Shown here one piece after another: positions 31,178 to 37,317 of a stretch of DNA of 37,317 bases. The DNA comes from Selenomonadaceae bacterium. Its GTDB lineage: Bacteria > Bacillota > Negativicutes > Selenomonadales > Selenomonadaceae. Location of the stretch: contig JAFVBP010000086.1 of NCBI GenBank assembly GCA_017479925.1, forward strand, positions 1 through 37,317, written 5' to 3'. A model generated the notes under the pieces. The model saw nothing but the letters and a program-made list of their open reading frames with translations. It was not told where the DNA came from and searched no databases. The position numbers and the translations under genes are program-made. The first letter of the stretch is position 1, and each line of letters begins with the position of its first letter.

Positions 31178-31201
31178 ATATCCCGCGCCGTGTGTTAGCT
31201 T
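31173..31201 (+). promoter_or_regulatory. Promoter of pheST
   Basis: TTGCAA (31173-31178), a 17-base spacer and TAGCTT (31196-31201). The -10 is poor, but the layout mirrors the promoter at 9330. No T-box leader or phenylalanine-rich leader peptide fits in the short space before pheS. Confidence 0.45.
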
Positions 31202-31225
31202 TATGCACGCAAAGGAGGCTTATTG

Positions 31226-32251
31226 ATGGATCAGCAAATACAAAATCTGCGCGAGCGTGCGGACGAAGCGATTCAGGCGGCGACGACGCTTAAAGAACTC
31301 GACGACGTGCGCGTCAAGTTCCTCGGCAAGAAAGGCGAACTTACAACTTTACTGCGCAACATGGGCAAGCTGTCCGCCGAAGAACGCCCGCTTGTCGGTA
31401 AAATCGTCAACGAGGCGCGTGCCGAACTTGAAACGTCAATCGCGGCGAAGAATTCCGAACTCAAAGAAGCTCAACTGCAGTCGAAGCTTGCGACGGAAAA
31501 AATCGACGTGACGTTAGCCGGTCGGCGCGTGCATGACGGTCACTTACACCCGCTGACGTTGACGCTCAACCGCGTGAAAAACATTTTCATGAGCATGGGC
31601 TACAGCGTCGAGGAAGGTCCCGAAGTCGAAACCGATTACTACAACTTCGAGGCGTTGAACTTGCCCAAAGATCACCCCGCACGCGACATGCAGGATTCGT
31701 TTTACATCACCGAAGAAATTTTGTTGCGGACGCAAACGTCGCCCGTGCAGGCGCGCACAATGGAACGTCACCGCAACAACGAGCCGATTCGCATGATTGC
31801 GCCCGGTCGAGTTTATCGCCGTGACGATTACGACGCGTCGCATTCGCCGATGTTCACGCAAGTCGAAGGGCTTGTTATCGACAAGGGCATTTCGTTCGCG
31901 GACTTGAAAGGCACGCTTGAAGATTTCGCGCAGAAAATTTTCGGCGAACGTACGAAAATTCGTCTGCGTCCGAGTTTTTTCCCGTTCACGGAGCCGAGCG
32001 CGGAAGTCGACGTGTCCTGCGTCATGTGCCACGGCGACGGTTGCAAAGTCTGTCAAGGTACCGGCTGGCTTGAAATTCTTGGCGCGGGCATGGTTCACCC
32101 CGACGTGTTGAAGATGAGCGGCTACGACCCGTCGCAGGTGAGCGGCTTCGCGTTCGGCATGGGCATTGAACGTATCGCGATGTTGACGTACGGGCTTGAC
32201 GATATGCGTTTGCTTTACGACAACGACGTTCGATTCCTGAAACAGTTCTAA
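31226..32251 (+). CDS. pheS: Phenylalanine-tRNA ligase alpha subunit
   Basis: The catalytic subunit of the alpha2-beta2 synthetase that charges tRNA-Phe. The 341-residue protein has an N-terminal tRNA-binding coiled coil (about 1-85), then the class II core with [32 protein letters not shown] and [17 protein letters not shown] (motif 2). It ends with the cysteine pairs in [17 protein letters not shown] and motif 3 in [19 protein letters not shown] 31226 is preceded by AAAGGAGG. Twelve bases separate it from pheT. Confidence 0.97.
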   Translation: MDQQIQNLRERADEAIQAATTLKELDDVRVKFLGKKGELTTLLRNMGKLSAEERPLVGKIVNEARAELETSIAAKNSELKEAQLQSKLATEKIDVTLAGRRVHDGHLHPLTLTLNRVKNIFMSMGYSVEEGPEVETDYYNFEALNLPKDHPARDMQDSFYITEEILLRTQTSPVQARTMERHRNNEPIRMIAPGRVYRRDDYDASHSPMFTQVEGLVIDKGISFADLKGTLEDFAQKIFGERTKIRLRPSFFPFTEPSAEVDVSCVMCHGDGCKVCQGTGWLEILGAGMVHPDVLKMSGYDPSQVSGFAFGMGIERIAMLTYGLDDMRLLYDNDVRFLKQF

Positions 32252-32263
32252 GGCGGTGATTTT

Positions 32264-34936
32264 GTGCAGGTATCAACCAAATGGCTGAAAGATTACATTG
32301 ACATAGATTTGACGGCGGACGAGCTGGCGGACAAGTTCACGTTGGCGGGCATTCCCGTCGAAAACGTGATTCACGCGGGCGCAGGTCTTGAAAAAGTCGT
32401 TACGGGTAAAATCGTCGAACTTACCGCGCACCCCGACAGCGACCACTTGCAAATTTGTCAAATGGACGTCGGCGCGGAAAATCTTCTGCAAATCGTCACG
32501 GGCGCACCGAACGTCGCCGAAGGTCAAGTTGTGCCCGTCGCACTTGTCGGCGCGAACTTGCCCTGCGGCAAAAAAATTTCCAAAGGCAAAATGCGCGGCG
32601 TTGCGTCGAACGGCATGTTGTGTTCGGCGGACGAACTCAAAATCGACGGCGACTCAAGCGGCATTTACATCTTGCCCGAAGACACGCCCGTCGGCATTCC
32701 CGCGGCTGAAGTGCTTGGACTTGACGACGACATTTTGGAATTCGAGCTGACTGCCAATCGCGGCGATTGTTTCAGCGTCGTCGGACTTGTGCGCGAACTT
32801 GCCGTGTTGACGAAAAAATCTGCGCGGTACCCCGAAATTACCGTTGACGAAAACGACGCGAGCGATGCTTCCGCGTTGGTCAAAATCGGTATCGACGCGC
32901 CCGACCTGTGTTCGCGATTTTCGGCACGTGTGTTGACGGACGTTAAGCTTGCTCCGTCGCCCGATTGGATTGTCAAACGGCTTGAAGGCGCGGGTATGCG
33001 TGCGATTAACAACGTCGTCGACGTGACGAACTTCGTCATGCTTGAACTCGGTCAACCGCTCCACGCCTACGACTTCGACGCCGTCGCGGGTCACGAATTG
33101 ACTGCCCGTCGCGCCGTTGAAGGCGAACCGCTCCACACGCTTGACGACACGAACCGACTTGCCAAAGGCGGCGAACTCGTCATTGCGGACGCGGACAAAG
33201 CTGCCGGACTTGCGGGCATTATGGGCGGCTTTGAGACCGAAATCACCGACAAAACCAAAACCGTTATCCTTGAGGCGGCGTGCTTCAACTCCGCGTCAAT
33301 CCGTCGCACAAGTCGCGCCGTCGGCATTCACTCCGAGGCAAGCGGACGTTTTGAACGCGGCACCAACGTCAACACCACGATTAAAGCTCTTGACCGCGTC
33401 GCGCAACTTCTGCAACAAATGGGCGCGTGTCGTGTCTGCAAAGGTGTCGTCGACGTGTATCCGTCGCCGAAAGACGAAGTCAAAATCAAATTCACCACCG
33501 CGCAGATTAACGCACGACTCGGCACCAATTACACCGACGCCGAAATTGTTGACGTGCTTGAGGCCTTGGGCTTCGGCATTGAACCGCTCAACAAGGTCGA
33601 CGAACTGACCGATGAGGTTGTCGACAAGTTTGCTTCCGCGACGAAAACTTTCAGCAAGGCGGCGCGTGAAATCGGCAAAAAATCCAACGTCGAAAGCTTT
33701 ATCGGCAACATCGGCGCGACGTTCGGCAACCTGTTCAAAAACGCGGGCGCGAAGGCGAACGACATGGCGCAAAAAGCCGGCGTCGACGACTTCGTTCAGA
33801 ATATCAGCACGGCGGTCGGCGACATGGTTAAAAACGTCGACATGAAACTTTCCACGTCGTACGAAGTCACCGTGCCCGATTGGCGCAACGACGTGACAAT
33901 TCCCGACGACCTGTCCGAGGAAGTCGCACGAATTTACGGCTTCGACAAAATTCCGTCGACGCTCCCGAAAGGCAATCAGCAAGGGCGACAATCCGCCGCG
34001 CAGAATTTCATCGACCGAATCAAAGCGATTCTTGTCGGGCTTGGCATGTGCGAAGAACTGTCCTTCGCCTTCACGAGTACGGCAATGTTCGACAAAATGC
34101 GCGTGCCCGTCGATTCGACGTTGCGTCAAGCCGTGCCGATTATGAATCCGCTGACGGACGAGGCACCGCTCCTGCGCACGACGTTGTTGGCGTCAATTTT
34201 CGAGAACGCCGCACGAAATTTCAGCCGCAAAAACGAGGACTTGAAACTTTTCGACATCGCGCCCGTGTTCGAGCCGAAAGCTTTGCCCGTGACCGAACAG
34301 CCGCGTGAACGTCAACAGCTGGTCGGACTTTTGACGGGTCGCCGCGAACCCAAAGGTTGGTCGCAAAATCCCGCGCAGGTTGACTTCTACGACGCGAAAG
34401 GCATCGTCGAGGAACTTTTGGACGGGCTGTCGATTAACAATTACTTCGTCGAGGCGGGCACTCATTACGCTTTGCACCCGGGCAAAACCGCCGCGTTCAA
34501 AAAAGGTCGCGACGTGCTTGTTACCGTCGGCGAAGTTCATCCCGCCGTTGCCGAAGCTTTGGGTATCCGCAAAAAAATTTACGTCTTCGAGGCGGACGTT
34601 GACACGCTCCAAAAATTCGCCGCGAAAAAATTCACGCTTGAGCCGTTGCCGAAATATCCTTCAATCGGTCGTGACTTGGCGATTCTGGTTGACCTTGACA
34701 CGGCGGCGGGCGACGTTGAAAAAGTCATCACAAAGCACGGCGGCAATTTCCTCAAGCGCGTGACGTTGTTTGACGTGTACACGGGCGAACGAATTCCCGC
34801 CGACAAAAAGTCGCTTGCCTTCGCGCTGGATTTTCGGTCGAACGAGCGCACGCTCACCGACGACGAGGCCGACACCGCGTTCAAAGAAATTTTGGCGGCC
34901 GTCGAGAAAGATTTCGGGGCGACGTTGAGAAGTTGA
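32264..34936 (+). CDS. pheT: Phenylalanine-tRNA ligase beta subunit with an internal insertion
   Basis: The beta subunit carries editing and tRNA-recognition functions. Visible order: N-terminal domain, EMAP-like tRNA-binding part (LEKVVTGKIVELTAHPDSDH), B3/B4 editing domain (MRAINNVVDVTNFVMLELGQ), B5 domain, core and the C-terminal anticodon-binding part (FDVYTGERIPADKKSLAF). At 890 residues it is about 90 longer than usual. The excess lies at about residues 443-529 inside the B5 domain, between LEALGFGIEPLN and YEVTVPDWRNDV. It is rich in Ala, Lys, Gly and Asp and looks helical (KTFSKAAREIGKKS, ATFGNLFKNAGAKANDMAQK). The start is a GTG with AGGCGGTGA before it. Confidence 0.96.
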   Translation: MQVSTKWLKDYIDIDLTADELADKFTLAGIPVENVIHAGAGLEKVVTGKIVELTAHPDSDHLQICQMDVGAENLLQIVTGAPNVAEGQVVPVALVGANLPCGKKISKGKMRGVASNGMLCSADELKIDGDSSGIYILPEDTPVGIPAAEVLGLDDDILEFELTANRGDCFSVVGLVRELAVLTKKSARYPEITVDENDASDASALVKIGIDAPDLCSRFSARVLTDVKLAPSPDWIVKRLEGAGMRAINNVVDVTNFVMLELGQPLHAYDFDAVAGHELTARRAVEGEPLHTLDDTNRLAKGGELVIADADKAAGLAGIMGGFETEITDKTKTVILEAACFNSASIRRTSRAVGIHSEASGRFERGTNVNTTIKALDRVAQLLQQMGACRVCKGVVDVYPSPKDEVKIKFTTAQINARLGTNYTDAEIVDVLEALGFGIEPLNKVDELTDEVVDKFASATKTFSKAAREIGKKSNVESFIGNIGATFGNLFKNAGAKANDMAQKAGVDDFVQNISTAVGDMVKNVDMKLSTSYEVTVPDWRNDVTIPDDLSEEVARIYGFDKIPSTLPKGNQQGRQSAAQNFIDRIKAILVGLGMCEELSFAFTSTAMFDKMRVPVDSTLRQAVPIMNPLTDEAPLLRTTLLASIFENAARNFSRKNEDLKLFDIAPVFEPKALPVTEQPRERQQLVGLLTGRREPKGWSQNPAQVDFYDAKGIVEELLDGLSINNYFVEAGTHYALHPGKTAAFKKGRDVLVTVGEVHPAVAEALGIRKKIYVFEADVDTLQKFAAKKFTLEPLPKYPSIGRDLAILVDLDTAAGDVEKVITKHGGNFLKRVTLFDVYTGERIPADKKSLAFALDFRSNERTLTDDEADTAFKEILAAVEKDFGATLRS

Positions 34937-34946
34937 GGTGATTGAG

Positions 34947-35213
34947 TTGAATGACGCAAAACCTGCGGGCGAAATGCGGCGCGTCGAGGTCGAAATTTTT
35001 GGCGAAGTCTATCGCCTGCGCACCGAAGATCCCGACGGGCTTGCCAAACTTGTGCGCATGGTTGATTCGACGATGAAGTCAATCGCGCAGAACACACGCA
35101 CTTTCGCGGGCAGCCGTATCGCCGTTTTGGCAGCGCTGAAAATCGCCGAAGACTACTATCAACTCAAGAAAGACTACGACGAACTGTTACAACTCCTCGA
35201 CGAAAACAAATGA
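34947..35213 (+). CDS. zapA: Cell-division protein ZapA
   Basis: ZapA binds FtsZ and bundles its filaments at mid-cell. The 88-residue protein has the typical N-terminal strand pair (RRVEVEIFGEVYRLRTEDPD), LAKLVRMVDSTMKSIAQ and the coiled-coil end (AEDYYQLKKDYDELLQLLDE). I chose the TTG at 34947, which has GAGGTG six bases upstream, over a GTG at 34938 within the ribosome site. It follows pheT by ten bases, an arrangement common in Firmicutes. A terminator closes the operon. Confidence 0.93.
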   Translation: MNDAKPAGEMRRVEVEIFGEVYRLRTEDPDGLAKLVRMVDSTMKSIAQNTRTFAGSRIAVLAALKIAEDYYQLKKDYDELLQLLDENK

Positions 35214-35218
35214 ATTTC

Positions 35219-35253
35219 ACAAACTCTCGTCACGATTGGCGGGAGTTTTTTTG
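35219..35253 (+). terminator. Terminator of pheST-zapA
   Basis: ACTCTCG pairs with CGGGAGT around a ten-base loop and is followed by TTTTTTTG. Confidence 0.8.
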
Positions 35254-35272
35254 TTGCGATAACGTTCGGGTT

Positions 35273-35300
35273 GTACCAATTGGATGCAATGTCACGTTGC
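35273..35300 (+). repeat. Dispersed repeat shared with the insertion near 24750
   Basis: ACCAATTGGATGCAATGTCA followed by CGTTGC matches 24749-24775 with a few changes. Nothing else nearby resembles the composite element. Confidence 0.6.
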
Positions 35301-35428
35301 TTCCGTCACTTTCAAAGTTGCTTTGTTGCGCGAAAAATTTTTCAAAAATATTGCTACCCCCTCCCGTGCGTGTGTTTTAATGCACGTGTCAAAATTTTTT
35401 AGCTTGTATGCACAAGGAGATGATTTTT

Positions 35429-37317
35429 ATGGCTGTAGAAAATAATTGGGACAATGATGTCACTATCATGGGAACTGATGAAGGCGACGAGCTTAACAAC
35501 TGGAACGGCAGTAATGTTGAAATCTATGCGGCTGCGGGCAACGATTCTGTCATGAACTGGGGAAGTTTCAATGTCATAATCAACGCCGGTGCGGATAATG
35601 ATTCCGTCATGAATTGGCAAGGCACCTATCTTATAGTCGATGCAGGTAATGGCTCCGACACGGTGAGAAACAGTGGAACAAATGTCACGATCAGCGGCGG
35701 CGAGGGCGACGATTCGATTAACAATGACAAGCTTTATACAATAATCGATGAAGAAAATGTAACTCTTTGTCCCGACTACACTTCAATCGATGCGGGCGAC
35801 GGCAACGACAACATTAGCAACGAAGGCAACAACGTCACAATCAGCGCAGGCAATGGCAATGATACCATCAGTAATAATGGCGGTTCAAATGTCATGCTCA
35901 ACGGCGGTGCGGGCAACGACAAAATCGACAACAGCGGCTCGGACGTCTCAATCAACGGCGGCGACGGCAATGATTTCATCGTCAATCACGGCGCTTCAAA
36001 TGTCATGCTCAACGGCGGCGACGGCAATGATACTTTAACGGGGAATTCTGCGGTTGATGTCTTTGCTTACGCGGGCGGCAACGACGTTATCACCAACTAC
36101 AGCGGCGAGGACATTGTTTACATATCGACGGGCGGCATTAATTCTTACTCGTTCAACGGCGCGGATTTGATTTTCAACGTGAACGGCGGATCGTTGACTC
36201 TCAAAAGCATGAAAAATCATGCGATAACCGTTCAAGATGCTTTCGGCAACGTAAGTTTACAAATTTACGGTACGGGCTATTCGGGAGCCGACGTCATGAG
36301 AACTTTCGTGCAATCAATGGCGAATTCCTCACTCGATACCGATCAAAAAATTGACGAGGCCATAAAAGCTTGTTCGCATTTCAACTCGTTGCAAGAAGTC
36401 AAAAATCAAATTATAACCGACTTACAAATTGCTGGCGACGGCGAAACTTTCTTGCGCGATTATTGCGGAATTTTCCTAGACAACGCGGACACGGGTGCCG
36501 TCACGGGCTGGGACGCGGGCGGCTTGACCGTCAAAACCACAGACGACTTGTTGCCCACAAGTTACAGCGACGCTTACCCTCCTTCGACATCATTTACAAA
36601 ACGCGGCTTGACGCTTATCGTCCCCGAAAGGAGTACACTAAGCGAAAATGAGCAACTCATCGTGCAATCTCTGTATACGGAAGATGTGGAGAATTCTCTT
36701 AAATTAATCGAAGAAACTTACGGATTCACATTCTCAGACAAGCCGCTTTCCATTCCGCTTTACTTTGTGTACGAATCCGATAAGGCACCGGCGTGGGCAG
36801 GTGTGGGCGGACTTACAATCAATACTGCTCATGATTATTCGGGCAACTACATTATTCCGCACGAACTCACTCACGTTGCGCAACAACATTTTGGATTTTT
36901 TAATTATATGACAGATTTCATGATTGAAGGCATGGCAGACATCACAGCAAATGGAGACGTGCGTCCGGTTTTGGAGTTAGCAAATGATTCATCAAAACTC
37001 GCCAAATGTCTAAATGGTAATAATACTGGTGGCGATGCTTATGTTTCAGGAGTTATCTTTTGGCGTTATTTGATGCGTCAGGCGGCAGATACCTCGTCGA
37101 CCGACAACCCGCCGGCAGATAACCCGTCGATCGACAACCCGCCGGCAGATAACCCGTCGATCGACAACAATCAATTCGTCTACACGGGCGGCGACAAGAC
37201 AATTTCAAATTACGCGGGACAACCGATAACTCTCGGCGCGTACACGGGCGCGACCTTCGACGATTCGGGCAATTTCTTTGTCGGCTCCCCGACGGGCACG
37301 CTTGTAATCACAAATGC
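35429..37317 (+). CDS. RTX-repeat protein with an internal zinc-metallopeptidase motif, cut by the window edge
   Basis: At least 629 residues from ATG 35429 (AAGGAGATG upstream), no stop in the window. Residues about 15-210 are RTX-like calcium-binding repeats, many as NGGDGNDTL, GNGNDTISN and GGAGNDKIDN. They alternate with a second set of strands such as NVMLNGG and are untypically Asn- and Ser-rich. A central part ends in IIPHELTHVAQQHFGFF with IEGMADITAN about 18 residues later, a HEXXH...E zinc site. Then come tandem PADNPSIDN units and a further repeat start (TGGDKTISNYAGQPITLGAY). No signal peptide is present, consistent with type I secretion as usual for RTX proteins. It is a candidate extracellular protease or adhesin. 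Confidence 0.85.
   Translation, partial: MAVENNWDNDVTIMGTDEGDELNNWNGSNVEIYAAAGNDSVMNWGSFNVIINAGADNDSVMNWQGTYLIVDAGNGSDTVRNSGTNVTISGGEGDDSINNDKLYTIIDEENVTLCPDYTSIDAGDGNDNISNEGNNVTISAGNGNDTISNNGGSNVMLNGGAGNDKIDNSGSDVSINGGDGNDFIVNHGASNVMLNGGDGNDTLTGNSAVDVFAYAGGNDVITNYSGEDIVYISTGGINSYSFNGADLIFNVNGGSLTLKSMKNHAITVQDAFGNVSLQIYGTGYSGADVMRTFVQSMANSSLDTDQKIDEAIKACSHFNSLQEVKNQIITDLQIAGDGETFLRDYCGIFLDNADTGAVTGWDAGGLTVKTTDDLLPTSYSDAYPPSTSFTKRGLTLIVPERSTLSENEQLIVQSLYTEDVENSLKLIEETYGFTFSDKPLSIPLYFVYESDKAPAWAGVGGLTINTAHDYSGNYIIPHELTHVAQQHFGFFNYMTDFMIEGMADITANGDVRPVLELANDSSKLAKCLNGNNTGGDAYVSGVIFWRYLMRQAADTSSTDNPPADNPSIDNPPADNPSIDNNQFVYTGGDKTISNYAGQPITLGAYTGATFDDSGNFFVGSPTGTLVITN
37085..37174 (+). repeat. Tandem 30-base coding repeat
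   Basis: Three units of 30 bases (GCAGATAACCCGTCGATCGA then CAACCCGCCG) encode the Pro/Asp linker ADNPSIDNPP between the peptidase part and the next repeat domain. The third unit is partial. Confidence 0.85.

Noticed and set aside
31113-31225. T-box or attenuator leader before pheST
   Set aside because: The space is short and consists of a terminator repeat and a promoter; no specifier loop, T-box sequence or Phe-rich leader frame is visible.

Overview
The window looks like a chromosomal segment of a diderm Firmicute, most likely Negativicutes (Selenomonadales-like). Evidence for an outer membrane is a secretin with a PilP/GspC-like partner at the left edge and an AMIN-domain cell-wall amidase. 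Selenomonad-like traits are an RTX-repeat protein without a signal peptide, a cobalamin and nickel-pincer gene set, and frequent TTG starts preceded by strong AGGAGG-type ribosome sites. Genus cannot be fixed from the sequence. I saw no rRNA, tRNA, CRISPR array, transposase or phage gene.

Left part (1-9154, all minus strand): reading in the direction of transcription, gapA, then a fused pgk-tpiA, then a small secreted protein, an unknown protein and gpmI form a lower-glycolysis block. This is followed by a glycosyltransferase-like gene interrupted at a run of ten C, a SYLF protein, an SH3 protein, and the start of a pilus/secretion operon (pilP-like, secretin). A divergent promoter region at 9155-9394 separates gapA from three plus-strand family 2 glycosyltransferases that overlap one another (9395-12840). 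A shared terminator at 12841-12884 divides them from a minus-strand sufD-sufS-sufU-prfA operon.

Middle (16335-29663): two paralogous small proteins with double-glycine leaders, metQ, an amino-acid ABC binding protein and permease, a long-linker amidase, and rfbB with two HicB-like genes and cbiD in one tight operon. An aldose-1-epimerase-like gene, cobB/cbiA-cbiC, larB and an aldo/keto reductase with a twin-arginine lipoprotein signal follow. Intergenic spaces here carry a recurring composite hairpin element (four copies) and other palindromic repeats.

Right part (29664-37317): a further GG/GA-leader-like small protein, a frameshifted gene remnant plus an HTH-like protein enclosed by two copies of a terminator repeat, the pheS-pheT-zapA operon (PheT has an unusual insertion of about 85 residues), and a large RTX-like protein with an internal HELTH metallopeptidase motif that runs off the window. 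The points most worth following are the phase-variable glycosyltransferase, the paired GG-leader peptides with a shared unknown cargo domain, the PheT insertion and the composite intergenic hairpins.
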